Assembly (NCBI GenBank): GCA_964546375.1
Contig: CAZJJO010000011.1
Location: forward strand, 1 to 34,846
Source of the DNA: CAYVFM01 sp964546375
GTDB taxonomy: Bacteria > Gemmatimonadota > Gemmatimonadetes > Palauibacterales > Palauibacteraceae
Direction: 5' to 3'
Length of the DNA: 34,846 bases
The translations under genes and the position numbers were made by a program. The notes beneath the pieces were generated by a model that worked only from the letters and a program-made list of their open reading frames with translations, was not told where the DNA came from and made no database searches. Shown here in pieces: positions 15,190 through 22,488 of this stretch. How positions within the stretch are numbered: position 1 is the first letter of the stretch; each line of letters opens with the position of its first letter.

Positions 15190-16700
15190 TGAGCGGCCGG
15201 AAGACGGGCGTCGCCGCTCTCCCGGCGGTCGGCCTCGCCCTGCTGGCCGGACTGGCCGCGGTCGCGCCCGCCTCCCTCGAGGCCCAGCAGGTGACCTTCA
15301 CCCCCCGGCCGGACCGGCCGGAGGAGCGGCGGCTGGCCGAGTTCCTCGAGCGAGACGAGTTCCGGGTGCTGAGCCGGGACACGGTGCTGGCGGCGGCCGA
15401 CACGATCGCCGGCGACGTGCTGGTCCTCGGGGCCACCCTGCGGACGTCGGGCCGGGTGACGGGCGACCTCTTCGCGGTGGCCGGCGACGTCTTCCTGCGC
15501 CCCGGGGCCGCCGTGGCCGGCGACGCGGTGACGCTGTCGGGCGGCTACTACGCGTCGTCGGACGCCCGCGTCCAGGGGGAGGTCGTCCATCGTCCCAACC
15601 TCCTCCTGCGCGTGGTCCCGGTCGAGGGCGGCTGGGAGATCTTCCGCCCCCGGGACGAGCGCCCGGCCCTGGAGCTGCACGGCCTGAGCGGCCTCCACGT
15701 CCCCGCCTACCGGCGGGTGGACGGCTGGACCTTCGGCTGGGGCGCCACCGCGCGGGCCACGGAGCTCCCCGGACAGCCCTCCCTGGACGGGACGCTGCGG
15801 CTCCACACGGCGGGTAGCCGCCAGCTCGAGGGCACCCTCCGGGCGGGGTTCCACCCGACGGGCGGCCTCCGCGTGGCTCTGACGGCCGAGCGTCGCACGC
15901 GGACGCGCGAAGACTGGATCCGCGGCGAGGTCGCGAACTCCGCCTCCTACCTCCTCGGCTTCGGGGACTTCCGGAACTACTACCGGGCCGAGCGGATCGC
16001 GCTCGAGGTGGCCGCCACCGCCCCGGAGGGTTGGGCGCCCTCGCTGTCCGTCCAGCGGGAGGACGCCGCCAGCCTCGAGGCCCGTCCCCTCGGGGTCCTG
16101 TTCCGGGACGACGCGGACGTCCGGCCGAACCCCCCCGTGGACGCCGGCCGGATCACCAGCCTCGGGGCCGAGCTCCGGTACCGGGACCGCCGCGCGGACG
16201 GCCGGTTCGTCGGCCGGCTCGCCCTGGAGGCCGCCGACTCGACGGTGGCCGGCGACTTCAGCTTCCTCCTGGCCGAGGGCCGCCTCACCTGGCGCCGTCG
16301 CGTCTGGAGCGACCATCGGATCGAGCTGTCGGGGCTGGCGCGCTGGGACCTGGCCGGCGATCTGCCGCGGCAGCGGTGGTCCGCGCTGGGCGGGACGGGC
16401 AGCCTGCCGGCCCTCGGGAGGCTGGCCCTGCGAGGCCCCCGGGCCGTCTTCGCCAGCGCGAGCTGGCTCGTGCCCGTGGAGCCGCTCCGCGTCCCGGTGC
16501 TGGGGGCGCCGCGGGTCTTCCTCCGCAACGCGCTGGGCACGGCCTGGAGCGCGGAGGAGGCGTTCACCCTCGAGGACAACGTCATGGCCGGCGTCCGTTT
16601 CCTCTTCCTCGAGGCCGGCGTGGCGGCCGACGTGACGGCGGGGGACGTGGACGCGGAGCTCGTGCTGGGGGCCGCGTTCCCGGGGCGATTCTGGCATTGA
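15189..16700 (+). CDS. secreted beta-rich protein with bactofilin-like segment, possible outer-membrane protein
   Basis: A 503-residue protein I cannot assign to a characterised family. Residues 1-32 form a signal peptide (hydrophobic core near 9-28, cleavage probably after LEA). Residues about 70-130 contain short repeating glycine-rich beta turns (GDVLVLGA, GDLFAVAGDVFLRPGAAVAGDAV), like the polymer-forming bactofilin beta-helix. The rest alternates polar and aromatic residues in strand-length blocks, suggesting a beta-barrel, and ends LVLGAAFPGRFWH, close to but not exactly the terminal aromatic seen in many outer-membrane proteins. It is the last gene before the hairpins and promoter at 16701-16790. 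Gene placement before Kdo/LPS genes fits an envelope role, but function is unknown. Confidence 0.72.
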   Translation: MSGRKTGVAALPAVGLALLAGLAAVAPASLEAQQVTFTPRPDRPEERRLAEFLERDEFRVLSRDTVLAAADTIAGDVLVLGATLRTSGRVTGDLFAVAGDVFLRPGAAVAGDAVTLSGGYYASSDARVQGEVVHRPNLLLRVVPVEGGWEIFRPRDERPALELHGLSGLHVPAYRRVDGWTFGWGATARATELPGQPSLDGTLRLHTAGSRQLEGTLRAGFHPTGGLRVALTAERRTRTREDWIRGEVANSASYLLGFGDFRNYYRAERIALEVAATAPEGWAPSLSVQREDAASLEARPLGVLFRDDADVRPNPPVDAGRITSLGAELRYRDRRADGRFVGRLALEAADSTVAGDFSFLLAEGRLTWRRRVWSDHRIELSGLARWDLAGDLPRQRWSALGGTGSLPALGRLALRGPRAVFASASWLVPVEPLRVPVLGAPRVFLRNALGTAWSAEEAFTLEDNVMAGVRFLFLEAGVAADVTAGDVDAELVLGAAFPGRFWH

Positions 16701-16744
16701 CCGGCTCCGGAGCCGGGCCGGCGTCGCCGGGGCGACCCGGGTTT
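16701..16744 (+). terminator. probable transcription terminator region
   Basis: The stop codon is followed immediately by a perfect 16-base palindrome, CCGGCTCCGGAGCCGG (16701-16716). A second small hairpin follows, GTCGC at 16723-16727 with GCGAC at 16732-16736, then CCCGGGTTT. The T-run is short, but the position directly before a good promoter supports a transcription-unit boundary. Confidence 0.45.
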
Positions 16745-16761
16745 CCGCCGCGCGCACGGCT

Positions 16762-16790
16762 TTGACAGCCCCGCGCGCCCGACCTACCTT
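16762..16790 (+). promoter_or_regulatory. sigma70-type promoter for the kdsB-lptB unit
   Basis: TTGACA at 16762-16767 is a perfect -35 box; TACCTT at 16785-16790 is a good -10 box, with exactly 17 bases between. This is the clearest promoter I found in the window. Transcription would begin near 16797, about 40 bases before the kdsB ATG. Confidence 0.72.
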
Positions 16791-16800
16791 CCGGCCCGTG

Positions 16801-16839
16801 ATGCGGGCAGGGTCCCCACCGGCCGGCCGCCGACCATGA
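16801..16839 (+). CDS. possible 12-codon leader ORF before kdsB
   Basis: ATG at 16801 opens a frame of 12 codons (MRAGSPPAGRRP) that stops at TGA 16837-16839, overlapping the kdsB start as ATGA. The predicted transcription start is only a few bases upstream, so it would be translated with almost no leader. kdsB itself has no convincing Shine-Dalgarno sequence, so coupling would be useful. An open frame of this length is not rare by chance in GC-rich DNA, hence the low score. Confidence 0.25.
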   Translation: MRAGSPPAGRRP

Positions 16840-17633
16840 CGGTCCTCTGCGTCCTTCCCGCGAGGATCGGAAGCCAGCGTATCCCCCGAAAGCCGCTCCG
16901 CGAGATCGCCGGCCGGTCCCTGCTGGAGTGGAGCTGGCGGGCGGCTTCCCGCGTCGAGGCGTTCGACGAGGTGCGTGTGGCCACCGACGACCGGGAGGTC
17001 GCCCGCGCCGTCGAGGGGTTCGGGGGGACCGCGGTCATGACCGAGCCGGACCACCCTTCCGGGACCGACCGCGTGGCGGAGGCCGCCCGGCGGCCCGGCG
17101 CACGGGCGCACGATGTCGTCGTGAACTACCAGGCCGACGAGCCCTTCCTCGACCCCGGAGCCGTGGGGCGGGCGGTGGAGGCCGTGCGGGGGGACGGAGC
17201 CGCCGTGGCCACGCTGGCCGCCCCCCTGGAGGAGGAGGCGGCCTGGCGCTCGGAGTCGGTGGTCAAGGTCGTGCGCGACGCCCGCGGCGACGCGCTCTAT
17301 TTCAGCCGGGCCCCGATCCCCCATCCGCGGGGTCGCGGGCCGGACCTGACGGGGGGGGCGGACGGCCCGTGGCTCCGCCACGTCGGGCTGTACGTCTTCA
17401 CGCGGCCGGCGCTGGAGCGCTGGACCTCGCTGGAGCCCTCGCCGCTCGAGCGGGTCGAGCGGCTCGAGCAGCTGCGGGCGCTGGAGGACGGGATGCGGAT
17501 CCGGGTGGTGACGGGCCCTCCGACCGAGCCCGGGGTGGACGAGCCGGAGGATCTTCGGCGGGCCGAGCGGATACTTGGCAACCAGCGGACCGACGGATCG
17601 CCGGGGCGGGAGCCGCCGGACGACCGCGGCTGA
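16836..17633 (+). CDS. kdsB: 3-deoxy-manno-octulosonate cytidylyltransferase (CMP-Kdo synthetase)
   Basis: Activates Kdo with CTP to CMP-Kdo, the donor for lipid A-Kdo synthesis. The 265-residue nucleotidyltransferase has PARIGSQRIPRKPL (8-21), VATDDREV (48-55), SGTDRV (75-80) and NYQADEP (97-103) with the metal-binding Asp101. HVGLYVF follows, then LERVERLEQLRALEDG and GVDEPEDL. The motif around Asp101 is usually NxQGDEP, so Ala100 for Gly is a small departure. About 15 C-terminal residues are polar and unlike the family. It is the first gene of its unit, followed after 22 bases by pyrG, which makes its CTP substrate. Confidence 0.93.
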   Translation: MTVLCVLPARIGSQRIPRKPLREIAGRSLLEWSWRAASRVEAFDEVRVATDDREVARAVEGFGGTAVMTEPDHPSGTDRVAEAARRPGARAHDVVVNYQADEPFLDPGAVGRAVEAVRGDGAAVATLAAPLEEEAAWRSESVVKVVRDARGDALYFSRAPIPHPRGRGPDLTGGADGPWLRHVGLYVFTRPALERWTSLEPSPLERVERLEQLRALEDGMRIRVVTGPPTEPGVDEPEDLRRAERILGNQRTDGSPGREPPDDRG

Positions 17634-17655
17634 CCCCAACCAGGGGAGCGTGACC

Positions 17656-19347
17656 ATGTCCGACGAACAGCCGTCTCCCACCAAGTACGTCTTCGTCACC
17701 GGCGGCGTCGTCTCCGCCCTGGGGAAGGGGATCGCCTGCGCCTCGATGGGGCGGCTCCTGAAGGACCGTGGGGTCAGCGTGACGATCCAGAAGTTCGACC
17801 CCTACATCAACGTCGATCCCGGCACCATGTCCCCGTTCCAGCACGGGGAGGTCTTCGTCACCGACGACGGCGCGGAGACGGACCTGGACCTGGGCCACTA
17901 CGAGCGCTTCATCGACGAGTCCCTCTCGGAGTCGAACAACTGCACCACCGGCAAGGTCTACCAGGACATCATCACCAAGGAGCGTCGGGGCGACTTCCTG
18001 GGCGCCACGGTGCAGGTGATCCCGCACGTCACCGACGAGATCAAGGCCAACGTCCGACGGCTGGCGCCCAACCGGGACGTGGTGATCACCGAGATCGGCG
18101 GCACGGTGGGCGACATCGAGTCCCTCCCGTTCCTCGAGGCCCTGCGCCAGTTCCGGCAGGACGTCGGGCGGGAGAACACGCTCTTCGTGCACCTGACGCT
18201 GGTCCCCTACCTGTCGGCGGCCGGCGAGCTGAAGACCAAGCCGACCCAGCACTCGGTGCGGGAGCTGATGGAGACCGGGATCCAGCCGGACGTGATCATC
18301 GCCCGCTGCGACCGGGAGCTCACCGACGAGGTCAAGCAGAAGATCGCCCGCTTCTGCAACGTCGACCTCAAGCACGTGATCGAGTCGGAGAACCTGGAGA
18401 CGATCTACGAGGTGCCCCTCCGCTACCGGAGGCAGCGCCTGGACGACCACATCCTCCGCCTGCTGGGCCTGGAGGCGCCCGCGCCGGACCTGTCGGGATG
18501 GGAGCGGCTCGTGGAGCGGATCAAGCATCCCGGGGAGGGCCGCGTCCGCATCGCGGTGGTGGGCAAGTACACGAAGCTCGCCGACGCCTACATCTCGATC
18601 CAGCAGGCGCTCGTCCACGGAGGCATTGAGCACGACGTGGGGGTGGACATCGACTGGGTCTCCTCCGAGGAGCTGGACGGCGACGAGGTCCGCAAGCTGG
18701 ACGCGTACGACGGAGTCCTGGTCCCCGGCGGCTTCGGGGTCCGGGGCGTCAAGGGGATGGTCGAGACCGTGCGCTACATCCGCGAGCAGGGCATCCCCTA
18801 CTTCGGCATCTGCCTGGGCCTGCAGTGCGCCATCATCGAGTTCGCCCGCAACGTCTGCGGGCTGGAGGACTCCCACTCGGCCGAGTTCGACGAGGAGACC
18901 GACGCCCCGGTCATCTCCCTCATGGACTCCCAGCGCCAGGTGACCGAGAAGGGCGGCACCATGCGGCTGGGGGCCTATCCGTGCCGGCTGAAGCCCGGCA
19001 CCCGTGCCCACGAGCTCTACCGGGCGGAGGAGGTGTCCGAGCGCCACCGGCACCGATACGAGGTCAACAACGAGTACCGGGACGTCCTGTCCGAGGGCGG
19101 GATGGTGTTCAGCGGCGTGTCGCCGGACGACCAGCTCGTGGAGATCGTGGAGCTTCCGGACCATCCCCACTTCGTGGCCACCCAGTTCCATCCCGAGTTC
19201 CGCTCGCGGCCCAACCGTCCCCATCCCCTCTTCTCGGGCTTCGTGGAGGCGGCCCGCCGGCGGGCGAGGCGGCGGTCGGAGGACGGGAGCCCGGACCGGG
19301 GCGACGAGGCCGTGCGGCCGCCCGAGCAGGCGTCCGTGGGCGGCTGA
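17656..19347 (+). CDS. pyrG: CTP synthase
   Basis: ATP-dependent amination of UTP to CTP using glutamine. The 563-residue protein has the N-terminal synthetase domain with KYVFVTGGVVSALGKGI (10-26), FDPYINVDPGTMSPFQHG (47-64) and EIGGTVGDIES (146-156). The C-terminal glutamine amidotransferase domain has nucleophile Cys386 in FGICLGLQ and the catalytic pair His512/Glu514 in QFHPEF. The ATG at 17656 follows CAGGGGAG; the frame is open upstream into kdsB, but homologues start near here. The last about 30 residues are a charged tail. Its position inside the Kdo cluster ties CTP supply to CMP-Kdo formation. Confidence 0.98.
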   Translation: MSDEQPSPTKYVFVTGGVVSALGKGIACASMGRLLKDRGVSVTIQKFDPYINVDPGTMSPFQHGEVFVTDDGAETDLDLGHYERFIDESLSESNNCTTGKVYQDIITKERRGDFLGATVQVIPHVTDEIKANVRRLAPNRDVVITEIGGTVGDIESLPFLEALRQFRQDVGRENTLFVHLTLVPYLSAAGELKTKPTQHSVRELMETGIQPDVIIARCDRELTDEVKQKIARFCNVDLKHVIESENLETIYEVPLRYRRQRLDDHILRLLGLEAPAPDLSGWERLVERIKHPGEGRVRIAVVGKYTKLADAYISIQQALVHGGIEHDVGVDIDWVSSEELDGDEVRKLDAYDGVLVPGGFGVRGVKGMVETVRYIREQGIPYFGICLGLQCAIIEFARNVCGLEDSHSAEFDEETDAPVISLMDSQRQVTEKGGTMRLGAYPCRLKPGTRAHELYRAEEVSERHRHRYEVNNEYRDVLSEGGMVFSGVSPDDQLVEIVELPDHPHFVATQFHPEFRSRPNRPHPLFSGFVEAARRRARRRSEDGSPDRGDEAVRPPEQASVGG

Positions 19348-19350
19348 ACC

Positions 19351-20211
19351 GTGGCGCGCGACGAGCCGTCGGACCTCTTCCGGCGGGGCGGCCCCTTCTT
19401 CGTCATCGCGGGGCCGTGCGTCCTCGAGGACGACGCCCTCAACGTGGAGGTGGCCCGCGGCCTGGCCCGGGCCTCGGAGCGGCTCGACGTGCCGGCGATC
19501 TTCAAGGCCTCCTTCGACAAGGCGAACCGGACCAGCCTCTCCTCCCCGCGCGGACCGGGACTCGAAGAGGGCCTGGCCCGGCTCCGGAGGGTCCGGGAGG
19601 CGACCGGCCTCCCGGTGCTCACCGACGTCCACGAGCCCCCGCAGGCGGAGGCGGCGGCCGGGGTCGTCGACGTCCTCCAGGTGCCGGCCTTCCTCTGCCG
19701 ACAGACCGATCTCCTGACCGCGGCGGGCGAGACGGGCCTGCCCGTCAACGTGAAGAAGGGGCAGTGGATGGCGCCCGAGCAGATCGGACACTCGGCCCGG
19801 AAGGTGCGGGCGGCGGGCGGCGACCGGGTGGCGGTGACCGAGCGCGGCACGGCCTTCGGGTACGGCCGCTGGACGGTGGACATGCGCAGCTTCGAGCTGA
19901 TGCGTGAGAGCGCCGACGCGCCGGCGGTCTTCGACGCCACCCACTCGGTCCAGCTCCCGGGCGGCGGCGGGGAGCGCAGCGGCGGAGAGCCCCGCTTCGT
20001 GCCGGCGCTGGCCCGGGGGGCGGTGGCGGCCGGCGCCGACGGGCTCTACCTGGAGGTCCACCCCGAGCCGGAGGCGGCCCCCTCGGACGGCGCCAACATG
20101 CTGCCGCTGTCCGAGCTCGAGCCCCTGCTCGAGGGGCTGGTGGCCGTGCGCGAGGCCCGGGACGCGGCGCCGGGCGTGACGCCGCGCCCGCCGGAGGGGG
20201 ACGGCCCGTGA
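19351..20211 (+). CDS. kdsA: Kdo 8-phosphate synthase, metal-dependent type
   Basis: Condenses arabinose 5-phosphate with phosphoenolpyruvate to Kdo 8-phosphate. The 286-residue TIM barrel has IAGPCVLED (19-27), FKASFDKANRTS (51-62), TDVHEP (91-96), NVKKGQWM (133-140) and TERGTAFGYG (163-172). Cys23, His198, Glu235 and Asp246 match the four metal ligands of the metal-dependent class (as in Aquifex); metal-independent enzymes such as E. coli's have Asn in place of Cys23. The GTG start lies three bases after the pyrG stop, and the 3' end overlaps kdsC by four bases. The C-terminal 20 residues are a Pro/Glu-rich tail. Confidence 0.96.
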   Translation: MARDEPSDLFRRGGPFFVIAGPCVLEDDALNVEVARGLARASERLDVPAIFKASFDKANRTSLSSPRGPGLEEGLARLRRVREATGLPVLTDVHEPPQAEAAAGVVDVLQVPAFLCRQTDLLTAAGETGLPVNVKKGQWMAPEQIGHSARKVRAAGGDRVAVTERGTAFGYGRWTVDMRSFELMRESADAPAVFDATHSVQLPGGGGERSGGEPRFVPALARGAVAAGADGLYLEVHPEPEAAPSDGANMLPLSELEPLLEGLVAVREARDAAPGVTPRPPEGDGP

Positions 20212-20771
20212 TCGACGGGGAGACGGCCCGCCGGGTGCGGCTGCTGGTGCTGGACGCCGACGGCGTCCTCACGGACGGGGGCATCTACGTGGCCGACGGC
20301 CTCGACGGCCGGCCCTTCCAGCTCCGCCGCTTCCACGTCCGCGACGGCCTGGCGGTGCACTTCCTCCGGGAGGCCGGGGTGGAGCCGGTGATCGTCTCCG
20401 GCCGCGACTCGCCGGCGCTGCGCGAGCGGGCCCGTGAGCTGGGGATCGACGAGATCCACCAGGTCCCCCCCCACCGCAAGGTCCCGGTGGTGGAGTCGAT
20501 GCTGGACGAACGCGGACTGGCGTGGTCGGCGGTGGCCAGCCTGGCCGACGACCTGGCCGACGCCGCGCTGATGGAGCGGGCGGCCCTGCCCGGGGCCGTG
20601 GCCGACGCCGTGCCCGAGGTCCGGGAGCGGGCGGCCTGGATCAGCGAGACGCCGGGCGGACACGGCGCCGTGCGCGAGTTCACCGAGGCCCTGCTCCGGG
20701 CCCGCGACCAGTGGGACGAGCTGGTGGAGGCCTACGTGGGGCGGGGCGCCGGCGGAGGGGACGACGGGTGA
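20208..20771 (+). CDS. kdsC: Kdo 8-phosphate phosphatase (HAD family)
   Basis: Removes phosphate from Kdo 8-phosphate. The 187-residue HAD subclass III protein lacks a cap domain, as KdsC does. Motif I is LLVLDADGVLTDGG with Asp16 and Asp18. FHVRDGLAVHFLREAG (42-57) is a KdsC signature, VIVSGRDS (61-68) is motif II, Lys91 is motif III, and SLADDLAD (111-118) is the acidic motif IV, with Ala in place of the usual Gly. The GTG start overlaps kdsA, and the stop overlaps kdsD. The assignment rests on both motifs and neighbours. Confidence 0.93.
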   Translation: MIDGETARRVRLLVLDADGVLTDGGIYVADGLDGRPFQLRRFHVRDGLAVHFLREAGVEPVIVSGRDSPALRERARELGIDEIHQVPPHRKVPVVESMLDERGLAWSAVASLADDLADAALMERAALPGAVADAVPEVRERAAWISETPGGHGAVREFTEALLRARDQWDELVEAYVGRGAGGGDDG

Positions 20772-21739
20772 GCGACGAGGCGATCCTCCGGCGGGGCCGC
20801 CAGGTGCTGGAGGTCGAGGGCCGTGCGGTCCTCGGCCTGGTGGACGAGCTGGGCGCGTCGTTCGTCGAGGCGGCGCGGCGCATTCTCGAGGCCGAGGGGC
20901 GGGTGGTGGTCTCGGGCATCGGCAAGTCCGGCGTGGTGGCCCGGAAGGTGGCCTCGACGCTGGCCTCCACCGGCACGCCCGCCCTGTTCCTCCATCCGGC
21001 CGAGGGCGCCCACGGGGACCTGGGCCTGCTGGTGCGGGGCGACCTCCTGGTGGCCGTCTCCAAGAGCGGGGAGACCGACGAGCTGGCCGAGCTGATGCCG
21101 GCGGTCAAGCGGCTCGACATCCCGGTGGTGGTCATCACCGCCGAGGAGGGCTCCACGCTGGCCCGCCACGCCGACGTCGTGCTGCGGGCCTCGGTGTCCG
21201 AGGAGGCCTGCCCGATGGACCTCGCCCCCACGGCCAGCAGCACGGCGGCGCTGGCCATGGGGGACGCGCTGGCCATGGCGGTCCTGACCGAGCGGGGGTT
21301 CGGCCCCGAGGACTTCGCCAGGCTCCACCCCGGCGGCTCGCTGGGACGGAAGCTGCTGTGGCGGGTGGAGGACGTCATGGTGGACGACCCTTCGGAGGTC
21401 CCCGGCCTCCCCCCGGAGGCGCCCCTGTCGGAGGCGATGCGCCAGATCGCCCACCTCCGGGGGACCGTGCCGGTGGTGGACGGGGACGAACGGGTGGAGG
21501 GCGTGATCACGGCCGGCGACCTCACCCGGTACGCGGAGGGCCGCCCCGACTTCCTGGACCGGCCCACCCGGGAGGCCATGACCCGCGACCCGGAGATGGT
21601 GGGACCGGACGAGCTGGCCGTCCAGGCGGTCCACGTGATGGAGGAGAAGGGGATCATGGCCATGCCCGTGGTGGACGACGGGGGGACCCTCCTGGGCATG
21701 GTGCACCTGCACGACCTCCTGCGGGCGGGCGTGGCGTGA
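20768..21739 (+). CDS. kdsD: D-arabinose 5-phosphate isomerase
   Basis: Converts ribulose 5-phosphate to arabinose 5-phosphate, the KdsA substrate. The 323-residue protein has an N-terminal SIS sugar-isomerase domain with SGIGKSGVVARK (49-60), HPAEGAHGDLG (76-86) and VSKSGETDEL (98-107). The segment FARLHPGGSLGRKLL ends that domain, and two C-terminal CBS domains occupy about 205-323. This is the KdsD/KpsF architecture. The GTG start overlaps the kdsC stop as GTGA and the stop overlaps lptC in the same way, giving tight translational coupling through the block. Confidence 0.95.
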   Translation: MSDEAILRRGRQVLEVEGRAVLGLVDELGASFVEAARRILEAEGRVVVSGIGKSGVVARKVASTLASTGTPALFLHPAEGAHGDLGLLVRGDLLVAVSKSGETDELAELMPAVKRLDIPVVVITAEEGSTLARHADVVLRASVSEEACPMDLAPTASSTAALAMGDALAMAVLTERGFGPEDFARLHPGGSLGRKLLWRVEDVMVDDPSEVPGLPPEAPLSEAMRQIAHLRGTVPVVDGDERVEGVITAGDLTRYAEGRPDFLDRPTREAMTRDPEMVGPDELAVQAVHVMEEKGIMAMPVVDDGGTLLGMVHLHDLLRAGVA

Positions 21740-22488
21740 CCGTCCCGTCGGCGCTCCCGCGCCCCGCCGTCCTCCTCCTGGCCGCCCTCGCCGCGGCCGC
21801 GTGCGGCGGGGGGGAGGAGGCGCCCGAGCCCTCGGGCCCCGATTTCAGCGGCCTGGAGGCCGATCAGGTCATGGTGGGGGTCGAGCACTACCTGACCCGG
21901 GACGGCGTCCGACGCGCCCACCTGACGGCCGACACGGTCTTCATGCTCGACGAGGGCTCGACGGCGCGCCTCCGCCGCTTCACCGTGGACTTCTTCGACG
22001 AGCAGGGTCGGCGGACCTCGGTGCTCCGGGCCGTCGACGGGCTGTACGACATTCAGGCGGGCGACATGCGGGCCAGCGAGAACGTCCGGGTGGTGGACGA
22101 CGCCGAGTCCCAGCGCCTGCGGACGGCGGAGCTGACCTACGAGGCCGCCACCGGGAAGCTGCGCAGCGAGGCCGACTTCGTCCTCCTCCGGGGGCGGGAC
22201 ACGATCCGGGGGACCGGCTTCGTCACCGATCCGGGCCTCGACTCGCTCCGCACCCGGCGGCCGTCGGTGGTGTCGCCGCCGGAGTCCGCGCGGGCGGCCG
22301 GCCGGGCGTCCGACCGGGACTCGCTCGCCCCGGACACCGCGTCGGAGGCGACCGAGGTCGACGGGGATCCGGGGGAGCCCGCCCCGGCCGACACCGCTCC
22401 GGCCGACACCGCCACTCCGGACACCGCGGACGGGACGTCGGCCGCCGACACGGGCCGCGTCGAATCCGGACGGGACGCGCGGCGATGA
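21736..22488 (+). CDS. lptC: LptC-like LPS export protein, apparent lipoprotein
   Basis: Probable periplasmic LptC-type component that passes LPS from the LptBFG extractor to the LptA bridge. The 250-residue protein begins with a short hydrophobic segment (10-22) ending LAAAAC, a plausible lipobox with Cys23, so it looks lipid-anchored rather than membrane-spanning as in E. coli. Residues about 40-180 form a beta-rich LptC/OstA-like domain (ADTVFMLDEGSTARLRRFTV, MRASENVRVVDD, LRTAELTYEAATGKLRSE). Residues 190-250 are a low-complexity Pro/Ala/Asp/Thr tail with DTA repeats. It is held between kdsD and lptA by four-base overlaps. The LptC call rests partly on context. Confidence 0.82.
   Translation: MTVPSALPRPAVLLLAALAAAACGGGEEAPEPSGPDFSGLEADQVMVGVEHYLTRDGVRRAHLTADTVFMLDEGSTARLRRFTVDFFDEQGRRTSVLRAVDGLYDIQAGDMRASENVRVVDDAESQRLRTAELTYEAATGKLRSEADFVLLRGRDTIRGTGFVTDPGLDSLRTRRPSVVSPPESARAAGRASDRDSLAPDTASEATEVDGDPGEPAPADTAPADTATPDTADGTSAADTGRVESGRDARR
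22384..22428 (+). repeat. three 15-bp repeats in the lptC tail
   Basis: Units at 22384-22398 and 22399-22413 differ at one base (CCGGCCGACACCGC plus T or C) and encode PADTA. A degenerate third copy at 22414-22428 encodes TPDTA. The same 15-base period and Asp-Thr-Ala core recur in the lptA tail. Confidence 0.85.

Noticed and set aside
14859..17699. Very long minus-strand frame across the nitroreductase, secreted-protein and kdsB region
   Set aside because: It spans several real genes plus the promoter region and has shadow-like composition.
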